Part shown: positions 33,989 to 42,450 of the stretch, piece after piece
How the letters are laid out: the number at the start of each line of letters is the position of its first letter
How positions within the stretch are numbered: the first letter of the stretch is position 1
From: Sphingomonas sp. PP-CE-1G-424
Lineage (GTDB): Bacteria; Pseudomonadota; Alphaproteobacteria; Sphingomonadales; Sphingomonadaceae
Direction of reading: 5' to 3'
Assembly (NCBI RefSeq): GCF_004341085.1
Contig: NZ_SLXW01000007.1
Location: 1-64,000 of the forward strand
Length of the DNA stretch: 64,000 nucleotides
The notes under the pieces: generated by a model
The model's database searches: none
The model's input: only the letters and a program-made list of their open reading frames with translations
What the model was told of the DNA's origin: nothing
Program-made: the position numbers and the translations under genes

Positions 33989-36154
33989 TCAGGCTGACAA
34001 ATCCTGAAGCGTCATGGTCTCGATCAGTTCTTGGCGTGCAAGCGTATTTTCAGCGCGCGCATACCCGATGGACCGCAGCCCGATCGCGTAATCGCGCTTT
34101 TCGCCCGGCAGCTGGGTATAGATACCGACGACGTTGAAACGCAGATGAAGGCTGCCATCTTCGCCGACCACCGCCGGCATACGGATTGTTCCTCCCGCGA
34201 GCCTGAGGTCCTGCAATCCAATCGACGCCGTTTCCGCATCCGACACCACGTCGGATATCTTCAAACGACACTCAAACGCGCCAGGCGCGATGGAAACCTT
34301 CACATACGCCAGTATCGCCGTACCGGCCGCCATATCGGTCGCTATCGTCATCTCCGGACTGGCGCCTCGGAACCAGATTCCATGGTCTTCGGCAGCATAG
34401 AAAAATGCCGATTCCACCAAAAGACGATTCAGGCGTCGAAAATAGCGATGCGCATCGACCCGGTCACCTGGATAGACCTGGAACGAGAAGCTCTCGCCTT
34501 CCTTCAGCGTTGCCGTAAACGGCGTGATCGGCGCATCCTGATAGAGCTTTATCTTTTCGAGGAAATCGGCGCCGACATCGTTCCACGTCCGGGCAACGAA
34601 ACGATCACGGATCGCCTCGACCCGACCGCGGAGATAGGCCCGATCGGTGATCATCCGCCGAAAGACCTCGACCCCCTGGGTCAGGTTGAAAGGATCGACA
34701 TAGTCGACCAGGTCGCCACCAACCTCGGGAATGGACGACGTATCGGAGGCGATGCACGGGCGTCCGTGGAACAGGCTTTCACCGACCGGCAAGCCCCAGC
34801 CTTCGACGAAGCTCGTGAACACCGAGAATTCACATCCGGCATACACCGCGTTCAGCTCGCCATCGGACAGGTTGTGCGCGATGTGCAGTCGTCCGCCGAG
34901 ATTTTCGGTCGCGATCAAGACATCGGTAAGGGCGCCGATCTTCCAGCCATGCCGACCGACGAAAACGAGATCGGGCACATCGACGCCTTCGGCGATCAGA
35001 CGTCGCCAGGCGTTGATGACATACAAGTGGTTTTTGCGGCCCTCGATCGTCGAGACATAGGCGACGTAGCGCTTCCCCTTCACACGCCGAAGCTGCTCGG
35101 GCCATGCGACGGAATGACCGGCTTCGCGCGTCAGGTGATGCGCCAGCGGAACGGTCGTCATCGGGATCGGCCGCCCCCCGTTTTCCGCAATGAAGTCGGT
35201 CAGCGCGATGCGCGTCGCGTCGGAGATCGTCAAAACGAAATCGGCGGTGCCGCAGAGCTCGCAGATCGCCATCGTAAAGTCGGTTACCAGGGCATCGTCG
35301 CAGAATTCCGGATGCGTCACCGGGATGATGTCATAGACATAGGCACCGATCCGCACGCCATCGCGCTTCGAGCGCACAAAATGCTGAATGCTGTTCCCCA
35401 GACCCCAGAAAGCACCCAGCAGGATAATCGTACTCCCCTGGAGCGGCCGTACGCGTTCGGATGCGTCTTCGCACGCCATCAGCATCGCCCGCAGCGTTTC
35501 GTGGTCGACCTGCTTGCCCGAAGCATAGTCGATGACGCGCATCATCTTAGCGTTGTCGACCATCCAAAACTCGCCAGCGGGAAGTGCCGGCGTGTCAGGC
35601 CCCACATTGCTCAGGATGAACCGAACATCGATGGCGGCATCCCGGATCGCGTGCATGGCGATCCCCGCCTGCACACGCTGGATACCGGACATCGTCACAT
35701 GGGCCTTGAGGTACCCAAAGAGATCCTGGATCGCGAAGAAGGTCGTGCCCTCCCCCAAACCCAAGGCTTCAGTTGCTCTGGTATCGCGGCGTAGCATGCG
35801 GATCTGCTGCATGCTTTCGGTGTTGGGTGCGATGTCGTTTACCCTCTCATATGCTGCAAGCGCGTCTTCGCCGCGACCAAGCCGGCGCAGGACATCGGCA
35901 AGGTGTATGTTGGCATCAGCGTCCCGGCTGTCGAGATCGACGGCGGTCTGATAGGCGTCGGCTGCCTCCGCGAGCAGCCCCTGCTCCTTGCGTGCATGCC
36001 CCAACTGAACCCAGATCGGCTGATCGGTGCGGTGGACCGCGAGGTGTCGCACATAGGCGCTGGATGCGCCCGCCCAATCGCCTGCGTTACGGCATTGATT
36101 ACCCTTGCGGCGATCGCTAGCCCGGCTTCTTTTTCCAAGTATTTTCGAAAGCAT
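33989..36154 (-). CDS. TPR-GT4 fusion glycosyltransferase (721 aa, copy 2)
   Basis: Like the gene at 13689-15854 this encodes 721 residues: TPR-like repeats in the first 120 residues (WAGASSAYVRHLAVHRTD, AEAADAYQTAVDLDSRD, GRGEDALAAYERVNDIAPN), a GT4 domain (SGIQRVQAG near 155, VSTIEGRKNHLYVINAW, VGRHGWKIG, SFVEGWGLPVGESLFHGRPCIASD) and a beta-rich C-terminal module of about 170 residues. GGAG lies seven bases before the ATG. It heads a three-gene glycosyltransferase unit on the minus strand and is divergent from the beta-helix gene. The repeats may attach it to other assembly enzymes. Confidence 0.85.
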   Translation of the reverse strand: MLSKILGKRSRASDRRKGNQCRNAGDWAGASSAYVRHLAVHRTDQPIWVQLGHARKEQGLLAEAADAYQTAVDLDSRDADANIHLADVLRRLGRGEDALAAYERVNDIAPNTESMQQIRMLRRDTRATEALGLGEGTTFFAIQDLFGYLKAHVTMSGIQRVQAGIAMHAIRDAAIDVRFILSNVGPDTPALPAGEFWMVDNAKMMRVIDYASGKQVDHETLRAMLMACEDASERVRPLQGSTIILLGAFWGLGNSIQHFVRSKRDGVRIGAYVYDIIPVTHPEFCDDALVTDFTMAICELCGTADFVLTISDATRIALTDFIAENGGRPIPMTTVPLAHHLTREAGHSVAWPEQLRRVKGKRYVAYVSTIEGRKNHLYVINAWRRLIAEGVDVPDLVFVGRHGWKIGALTDVLIATENLGGRLHIAHNLSDGELNAVYAGCEFSVFTSFVEGWGLPVGESLFHGRPCIASDTSSIPEVGGDLVDYVDPFNLTQGVEVFRRMITDRAYLRGRVEAIRDRFVARTWNDVGADFLEKIKLYQDAPITPFTATLKEGESFSFQVYPGDRVDAHRYFRRLNRLLVESAFFYAAEDHGIWFRGASPEMTIATDMAAGTAILAYVKVSIAPGAFECRLKISDVVSDAETASIGLQDLRLAGGTIRMPAVVGEDGSLHLRFNVVGIYTQLPGEKRDYAIGLRSIGYARAENTLARQELIETMTLQDLSA

Positions 36155-36235
36155 GTTTTGCTCCTACAGCTCCCGAGCCGTCGAATTCCCGTGTATCGGC
36201 GCTCCCTGCACCAGCCCGGATCGGCCCGCAAGCAA

Positions 36236-37468
36236 ATGACCTCATATACTTACCGATCTGTCGGCGCGATTATCCTGCTACTGGCAGCAGCGCTGGCGGC
36301 GCTATCCGGGTTCGGCGGGGCGGATCGGACAGTCGCGCGCGCCGCACCTGCGCCCTGTGCCGCGGTAGCGCGCTTGACTGGTAGCGGACGAGATGCGGGC
36401 CCTGCCCTTCAGGACTGCCTGGACGCGACACCGGCGAACGGGACGATCGCGCTTCCATCCGGTCGGTACGAGATCGCGACGCCTGTTCGCCTGCGGCATC
36501 CAGTGACACTGACGACCCGCGGCGTTTCACCGATGGCGCCCCCATGCTCTGCCGACGAGCGGCGCTGCGCCGTGCTGCATCTCGCGATCAAGACGTCCGC
36601 AATCACCGGCGCGATCATGCCCATCGAGATAGCCAGCAACGCAGTCCGGCTCGATCATCTGGTATTCCAGGGAACACGGCTGAGCGATCCTGCCCTGTCG
36701 GCAAAACGTTGCGCATCGGACAAGGAACGGGCGATGGCGGGCGGACTGCTCGTCAACGGCAATACGGTGACGATCACCCGCTCGGTCTTTCGCGATATGG
36801 CCTGCTATACCGCGCTCGAATACGGCACCGGTGTCGAGGGGGTCATCAAGGACAACGCGTTCACCGGAAACGGTACGCATGACGCCCTGCTGCGCTGGGC
36901 GGACGGACTGACGATCCATACCGCGCAACGCTTCCAGGTGTCGGGCAACCGATTTCGCGACAATACCGACGTCCAACTGATCTTCGGCAGTTGCGTCGGC
37001 TGCACGATAACGGGCAACCACTTCGATCATAGTGGCAGCGCAGAGGGCGGCGCGTTTGCCGAGATCATGCTGCAGGCTTGGCCGAAAGCCACCAGCGGCG
37101 ATTTCACCGGTACGCAGGTCACCCGGAACACGATCAATTGCGGTGCGCAGCGGCGTTGCGGCTTCGGCATCATGATCGGGTCCGCGCCTTGGTACGAGGC
37201 GTCGACCTTCGGGGGTGAGGTCACCGACAACCGGGTTCGCGGGGCAATGCTTGCGCTCAACGTCGACTATCTGACGGGGCCGATGGTGATCGCGCGCAAC
37301 GATCTCGAGACGGTGTCCGGCACCTATCCGAGCATGTGCGGCCCGCAACGGATTTCCGGCGCCTCGGCGAATTTTTCACCGCGCTCCCGGACGGTGTTGC
37401 CCCCGATCGCTACGGATACGACCACCACCGCCAAGCACTATTGCATTCTGAATTACGCCATCCGCTAG
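36236..37468 (+). CDS. Exported right-handed beta-helix protein
   Basis: The 410-residue protein begins with a membrane or signal segment (AIILLLAAALAALSGF near 10-25). The rest shows the repeating pattern of right-handed parallel beta-helices: NAVRLDHLVFQG, NTVTITRSVFRDM, GVIKDNAFTGNGT, FQVSGNRFRDNTD, CTITGNHFDHSG, TQVTRNTINCG, GEVTDNRVRGAM. Such proteins bind or cleave polysaccharides (lyases, epimerases). Several Cys pairs suggest periplasmic disulfides. The start at 36236 precedes the signal; the longer frame upstream is antisense to the TPR-GT4 gene. It may modify or trim the capsule during export; no catalytic residues can be assigned by eye. Confidence 0.78.
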   Translation: MTSYTYRSVGAIILLLAAALAALSGFGGADRTVARAAPAPCAAVARLTGSGRDAGPALQDCLDATPANGTIALPSGRYEIATPVRLRHPVTLTTRGVSPMAPPCSADERRCAVLHLAIKTSAITGAIMPIEIASNAVRLDHLVFQGTRLSDPALSAKRCASDKERAMAGGLLVNGNTVTITRSVFRDMACYTALEYGTGVEGVIKDNAFTGNGTHDALLRWADGLTIHTAQRFQVSGNRFRDNTDVQLIFGSCVGCTITGNHFDHSGSAEGGAFAEIMLQAWPKATSGDFTGTQVTRNTINCGAQRRCGFGIMIGSAPWYEASTFGGEVTDNRVRGAMLALNVDYLTGPMVIARNDLETVSGTYPSMCGPQRISGASANFSPRSRTVLPPIATDTTTTAKHYCILNYAIR

Positions 37469-37469
37469 T

Positions 37470-38393
37470 CTAGAGGGATCGCATCTCGGCCTCCACGGCA
37501 CGATTCAGAAGATCGACCGTCTTTTCATTGGACGTAAGGTCGCGAACAGTCGTCCGGGCATTGTCGCTAAGCTGTCTGTATTCGTCCAGCGTGAGCGCCT
37601 CCAGCGCGGCTATGGCCTGCTCGATGGTATCCGTGACGATGGAATTTTCGGGACGCAGGAAATATTCGCCGAGCGTTTTGTCGCGCATGAACTCATGCGT
37701 GCTCACAACCGGAGTTCCGAGCATCATCGACTCAAGGCAGGACAGACCATAGGCCTCTTCGTCCTTGAAATGTGCCGTGAAGAACGATGTCGCCATCCGC
37801 GCATTGCATTGCTCGTGCGTAAGCAGGCCATCGGTCGCCTGATGGCCGAACATATAGCAGTTCCCCTGCCACTGCGCGCGAAACGCTTCGAAGGCAGGCA
37901 GTCCGCGCTTCCAGAACGTCGGCATGCTGATGAACGACGCGATCGTCCGGTCTTCGAACGACCGAACGATATCCTTGGCGGGAACGTCGGCAATCACGGG
38001 TCGCGGAAAATACAACAGCCTGTGCTGTATCGGATCCGGATAACTGCGCCAAAGCCCGACATCCGGGCATATCAGGATATTCGAGATATTGGGCTCGTAC
38101 ACATGGTTTTGCTGAGCGATATTCAGAATCATCGTGTCGCCATGCTGACGCGCAATAGCCTTTAGATCGTCCTCCTGTGCCTTGCACCCGATCAGCACGA
38201 AGCCCGGCTCCGTCTTCATGTAATCCTCGAAGGATATGATCTCTCCGCCAAGACCGGTACTTTCGGCAAAATACTTAATCCGCCCCCAATCGCTATCGGG
38301 GCTGAAGACCTTGAAACCAATAGCCTTGAAATCACGAATTAATGCTTCGGTGCCCTGGGGGTGATAATTCTGGATAAGGATAGACTTATTCAT
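37470..38393 (-). CDS. Glycosyltransferase-like protein (GT-B C-terminal features)
   Basis: The 307-residue protein starts MNKSILIQNYHPQGTEALIRDF. Its C-terminal half has a donor-site-like segment, EEAYGLSCLESMMLGTPVVSTHEFM near 225-250, followed by a helical tail, as in GT1/GT4 enzymes; the N-terminal half is not obviously homologous to those. GGGAAA precedes the ATG at 38393, and the longer open frame upstream overlaps the kpsT end. The gene is AT-richer than most of the locus, like kpsT beside it. It abuts the beta-helix gene tail-to-tail. I would treat it as a probable capsule glycosyltransferase of unknown family. Confidence 0.6.
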   Translation of the reverse strand: MNKSILIQNYHPQGTEALIRDFKAIGFKVFSPDSDWGRIKYFAESTGLGGEIISFEDYMKTEPGFVLIGCKAQEDDLKAIARQHGDTMILNIAQQNHVYEPNISNILICPDVGLWRSYPDPIQHRLLYFPRPVIADVPAKDIVRSFEDRTIASFISMPTFWKRGLPAFEAFRAQWQGNCYMFGHQATDGLLTHEQCNARMATSFFTAHFKDEEAYGLSCLESMMLGTPVVSTHEFMRDKTLGEYFLRPENSIVTDTIEQAIAALEALTLDEYRQLSDNARTTVRDLTSNEKTVDLLNRAVEAEMRSL

Positions 38394-38434
38394 GCAGATA
38401 TTTCCCAGCCCGTATACCGATTGAATATGTATTT

Positions 38435-39094
38435 TTACTGTATGGACTGATTGTGCATGTGGATATCGATCGCTTCGTCTATCGTGTCGTAGAAACTGAG
38501 CCGGCCATCCTGCAAGACCGCACCGCGTTCGCAATACGCGCGCAACGTATTGGGGTCGTGGCTGATCATCAACAAAGTGCCAGCAGAGCGCCGATGATGG
38601 AGCGCCTCTTCGCAACGCTGTCGAAAGCGGTCGTCGCCCGCGGCAGTAACTTCGTCCACCAGATAACAATCGAAATCGATCGCCAACGAAATACCGAATG
38701 CGAGACGCGCCATCATACCGGCCGAATAGCTATAGATCGGCTGATAGAAATAGGCACCCAGCTGCGCAAAATCCTCGACGTAATCGAGCAGATGCTGGAT
38801 GTCCCTGCTATAGATCCGCGCGATGAAACGCGCATTGTCGGCGCCGGTAAGGCTGGACTGGAAGCAGCTCGAATAGCCGATCGGCCAGGAGCATGATACC
38901 GAGCGTGTGATGCGGCCGGCGCTCGGTGCCTCGACGCCCGAAATGAGACGCATCAAGGTCGATTTACCGGCGCCATTGGCACCGCATATGCCGAGACTGC
39001 ATCCGGTAGGAATATCGAAGCTCAAATCGCTCAGCACATCCTTGCGAAACTTCCGAATGTGATAGCTTTTGGATACGTTTTCAAACGAGATCAT
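38435..39094 (-). CDS. kpsT: Capsule ABC transporter ATP-binding protein
   Basis: The 219-residue ATPase is KpsT-like: Walker A GANGAGKST near 38-46, signature YSAGMMARL near 124, Walker B CYLVDE followed by VTAAGDDRF (the KpsT-type DEVTAxGDxxF), and the H-loop ISHDP. I use the ATG at 39094; the TTG one codon upstream is unnecessary. It powers export with KpsM, which is unusually 10 kb away on the opposite strand. Upstream is an AT-rich 280-base gap shared with a divergent FkbM gene. The two genes 37470-39094 share a lower GC content. Confidence 0.9.
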   Translation of the reverse strand: MISFENVSKSYHIRKFRKDVLSDLSFDIPTGCSLGICGANGAGKSTLMRLISGVEAPSAGRITRSVSCSWPIGYSSCFQSSLTGADNARFIARIYSRDIQHLLDYVEDFAQLGAYFYQPIYSYSAGMMARLAFGISLAIDFDCYLVDEVTAAGDDRFRQRCEEALHHRRSAGTLLMISHDPNTLRAYCERGAVLQDGRLSFYDTIDEAIDIHMHNQSIQ

Positions 39095-39372
39095 CAATTA
39101 AACCACAATATATCAATGTCATCGCCCTGTGCGATCACGCTCGGATCTACCGAGCAAATCAATGCTCCGTGTCACCGCGGTCGGCACCCAGTGTAAGGCT
39201 CCGAGACGCAATTCTCAAGCAGCGGCATTAATATCGCTTGCTGGACCAGACAGACGACCATACCGTTACCGAAGGTTAACTGCACGCTGATCACGCAGTA
39301 TTATGATCGCGTTTTGCGATATATATCAAGTGTTTAGCCAATCAATATTTGGTTTAGCAATCAGGAGTTACA

Positions 39373-40251
39373 ATGGTCGACAGCCCATTTTGGCATTATC
39401 AAGCCCGGTTTGACGTTCCAGGAACTATCCGACGCTATGCAGCTGGCCCGCAGGTCGCACGCGCCGACTACGTGCTCAATTATTTTGGCGTGGCGATCGA
39501 TCCTAAGTTCTTTCCCGAGCATCTCGAGCCGATGAAGGGGACCATCGAAGTCGATGTTATTCCGGCCAATTGGCATGCCGATATGGCGGAGTTCGGCGCG
39601 GCATTGCGCGCCATCGATCTGGCTGGCGATGTGTTCACCGTCATCGAGCTTGGCTGCCACTGGGGCTGCTGGATCAACATAACGGGCGTGGCAGCACGTC
39701 GAGCGGGTAAGAAAGTCCGCGCGATCGGCATCGAGGGCGAGCCAAATCATGCGGCGTTCGCCCGGGAGTCAACCTTGGCAAACGGGTTTTCCCCCGAAGA
39801 CGTGACGATCCATCACGGGGTCGCGGCGCCCCGTTCGGGAACTGCATTTTTCCCACCTGAGGGAAGCGGGCTCGATCCGATCATCAATGGAACGCCGGAC
39901 CAGGAAACGGAGGCGGAGAATACCGGGCTCTATCACAAGCTGCCCGCGGTCGGTTTCGCCGATCTTGCGGCCGGCGTGGAGCGCGTGGATTTGTTGCATA
40001 TCGACATCCAGGGCGGCGAGGCCGATTTGGTCGCCAGTTCGCTGGACTTCCTGAACGGGCATGTCGCCTACATGATGATCGGGACACATTCGCGCGAGAT
40101 CGAAGGACGCCTTTGCCATGACTTGCTGTCAGCGGGATGGCAACTCGAAGTCGAGCGTCCCGCCATCATGGACCTTGCCGGCAAGCCGATGCCGCGGGTC
40201 GATGGCGTCCAGGGCTGGCGCAATCCCCGCGTCACAGGTCACGCCGGATGA
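39373..40251 (+). CDS. FkbM-like SAM-dependent methyltransferase
   Basis: The 292-residue protein has a SAM-binding stretch VIELGCHWGCWINITGVAARRAG near 89-111, IGIEGEPNH, and the FkbM-type acidic motif LLHIDIQGGEADLV near 212. GGAG lies six bases before the ATG. It is divergent from kpsT. Methylation of a capsule sugar, perhaps at the chain end where it could set chain length, is plausible but inferred. It differs from the FkbM protein at 26279-27202 in its longer N-terminal part. Confidence 0.78.
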   Translation: MVDSPFWHYQARFDVPGTIRRYAAGPQVARADYVLNYFGVAIDPKFFPEHLEPMKGTIEVDVIPANWHADMAEFGAALRAIDLAGDVFTVIELGCHWGCWINITGVAARRAGKKVRAIGIEGEPNHAAFARESTLANGFSPEDVTIHHGVAAPRSGTAFFPPEGSGLDPIINGTPDQETEAENTGLYHKLPAVGFADLAAGVERVDLLHIDIQGGEADLVASSLDFLNGHVAYMMIGTHSREIEGRLCHDLLSAGWQLEVERPAIMDLAGKPMPRVDGVQGWRNPRVTGHAG

Positions 40252-40323
40252 CGTACGCGCAGCCGATCATGGTGACACGCCGTCGGCTGCCATAGCGTTT
40301 TAACTGGGTCTACTTATTGGGAT

Positions 40324-41175
40324 CTACGTCGCGCTCGCGGCGTACATCCACTGTAGCGTATCGGCGAGGCTGCGCGGCGCCCAATCCGGCAGCGTCTCGC
40401 GGAGCAGCGTCGCGTCACCGCCCAGCACCTCGACGTCGCCCTTGCGGACGAACGCCTGGTTGACCTCCACCGCGATCTGATGGCCACTGATCGCGGTCAG
40501 TTTCTCCAGGATGTCGCCGATCGAGGAGACCGCCCCGGTCGCGACGTTGACCACCGGCGGGACGTCGGTCGCGAGTGCCAGACCCGCATAGGCGTCGGCG
40601 ACCGACCGCACGTCGCCGAAATCGCGCTCCACCCAGGTATTGCCGAGTTCGATCACGTCGGCACGCCGGCGGAAATGATCGACGATCTTAGGGATCAGAT
40701 ACTGCGTGTCCTGACCGACGCCGGTATAGTTGAATGGCCGCGTCACGACGATCTCCAGCCGGTCGCGCCACAGATCCGCGCCGTCCTCCATCGTCCGCTT
40801 GCTGATCGCATAATGGTTGACCGGGTTGGTCGCCGCGTCCTCGGTGATCAGTCCCTCGGCATTGGGGCCGTATACCTGCGCGCTGGACGCCAGGATGCAG
40901 CGTGCGCCCGGCTTCCTGCGGCTGACCGCGTCGAGCAGGTTGAGCGTGCCGAGCTGGTTGACCGTATAGAAGGACAACCAGTCGCTCGCATCGACGAACG
41001 CATGACCGGCCAGATGGATGACCCGGTCGAAATCCAGGCCGTCGACCGCCTGGTCGACGGCCGCCTGGTCGCGCAGGTCGCACTGCAGCACGACCGGCGT
41101 CGCGCCGGCCCGCTCCAGCGCGGCGGACACGAAGCGACCGGTAAAGCCGGTCGCTCCGGTCAGCGCGACCCGCAT
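40324..41175 (-). CDS. rmd: GDP-6-deoxy-D-mannose reductase (GDP-D-rhamnose synthesis)
   Basis: The 283-residue SDR-fold protein matches Rmd: GATGFTGRFV at 7-16, LASSAQVYG, NHYAISKRTME with the Tyr-x-x-x-Lys pair, RPFNYTGVGQDTQYLIPKIV and RDFGDVRSVADAY. It reduces GDP-4-keto-6-deoxy-D-mannose to GDP-D-rhamnose. Its ATG overlaps the last base of the gmd stop codon, so it is coupled to the enzyme that makes its substrate. A related NDP-sugar epimerase is possible, but the pairing with gmd and the RPFNYTGxGQ motif favour Rmd. Confidence 0.85.
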   Translation of the reverse strand: MRVALTGATGFTGRFVSAALERAGATPVVLQCDLRDQAAVDQAVDGLDFDRVIHLAGHAFVDASDWLSFYTVNQLGTLNLLDAVSRRKPGARCILASSAQVYGPNAEGLITEDAATNPVNHYAISKRTMEDGADLWRDRLEIVVTRPFNYTGVGQDTQYLIPKIVDHFRRRADVIELGNTWVERDFGDVRSVADAYAGLALATDVPPVVNVATGAVSSIGDILEKLTAISGHQIAVEVNQAFVRKGDVEVLGGDATLLRETLPDWAPRSLADTLQWMYAASAT

Positions 41176-42212
41176 CAGAACGACCAGCCCGCAGTATTGC
41201 GACGCAGGTCGGCTTCCATCATCAATCGTGCGAGTTCTTCAAGCTGAACCTCGGGCTTCCACCCCAGTTCGCGCTCGGCCTTGCCCGGGTCGCCGATCAG
41301 CAGATCGACTTCGGACGGACGGTAGAATGCCGGATTGACGCGCACGAGCATCTTGCCCGTCTTGCGGTCGATCCCGGTCTCGTTCTCGTCCTTGCCCGAC
41401 CAGTCGAGCGTGATCCCGACATGGCCGAACGCCAGCTCGACGAACGTGCGGACCGGCTCGGTGCGGTTGGTCGCTAGGACATAGGTGTCGGCGACGTCGT
41501 GCTGGAGCATCAGCCGCATGCCTTCGACATAATCCTTGGCATAGCCCCAGTCGCGCTTGGCATCGAGATTGCCGAGCTCGAGGATCTCTGCCTTGCCCTG
41601 CGCGATCTTGGCGACCGTGTCGGTGATCTTGCGGGTCACGAACTCACGCCCTCGCAACGGCGATTCATGATTGAACAGAATCCCGCTGGTGCCGAAGATG
41701 CCGAAGCTTTCGCGGTAGTTCACGGTCAGCCAATGCGCGTAGAGCTTGGCGACGCCGTACGGGCTGCGCGGGTAGAACGGCGTATCCTCCTTCTGCGGGA
41801 TCGCCTGGACCTTGCCGAACATCTCGGAGGTCGACGCCTGGTAGAAGCGGATGTCGCGATTGACGGTGCGGATCGCCTCGAGAAGATAGGCCGCGCCGAG
41901 ACCGGTGATCTGCCCGGTCGCGATTGGCTGGTCGAACGACACGCCGACGAAGCTCTGCGCGGCGAGGTTGTAGATCTCGGTAGCTTCCGAGGTCTCGATC
42001 AGCCGGATCGCCGAGCCCATGTCGGTGAGATCATATTCGACCAGCTTGAGCCCAGGGTGGTTGGTGATGCCGAGCTCGTCGATCCGCCAGAAATTGACCG
42101 AACTCGTCCGCCGGTACGTCCCGTAAACCGTATAGCCACGGTTCAGCAGGTTCTCCGCCAGATATGCGCCATCTTGGCCGCTGATCCCAGTAACGATAGC
42201 GGTCTTCGACAT
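41175..42212 (-). CDS. gmd: GDP-mannose 4,6-dehydratase
   Basis: The 345-residue protein is a textbook GMD: GISGQDGAYLAE at 8-19, YNLAAQSFVGVSFDQP, YQASTSEMFGKVQ with the catalytic Thr/Ser-Glu, SPYGVAKLYAHW with Tyr-x-x-x-Lys, LFNHESPLRG and GNLDAKRDWGYAKDYVEGM. It converts GDP-mannose to GDP-4-keto-6-deoxy-mannose, the common precursor of GDP-rhamnose (rmd, next gene) and GDP-fucose (fcl at 24 kb). The ATG at 42212 has GAGGGAAGAA just upstream. Confidence 0.95.
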   Translation of the reverse strand: MSKTAIVTGISGQDGAYLAENLLNRGYTVYGTYRRTSSVNFWRIDELGITNHPGLKLVEYDLTDMGSAIRLIETSEATEIYNLAAQSFVGVSFDQPIATGQITGLGAAYLLEAIRTVNRDIRFYQASTSEMFGKVQAIPQKEDTPFYPRSPYGVAKLYAHWLTVNYRESFGIFGTSGILFNHESPLRGREFVTRKITDTVAKIAQGKAEILELGNLDAKRDWGYAKDYVEGMRLMLQHDVADTYVLATNRTEPVRTFVELAFGHVGITLDWSGKDENETGIDRKTGKMLVRVNPAFYRPSEVDLLIGDPGKAERELGWKPEVQLEELARLMMEADLRRNTAGWSF

Positions 42213-42450
42213 AGTTTCTTCCCTCGATAACATGGCAGGGGCGATAGTAGCGTCATGCGCCGATAACCAGAGAGTCTTCCGCCCTTTTTGCGTTTTGATG
42301 GGGCATTCCCGTGCTGGATGGTCCCCTTACGGACCATTCTCGACGATCTGTAGCAAGGCCCAGTCGGCAAGCCCTGCCGCCAAAGCCCTGTCGATAAAGC
42401 GAGGTCGGCGGATGGATGCGGCAACGCAGCGCATCGACAGTCTCCGGCGG

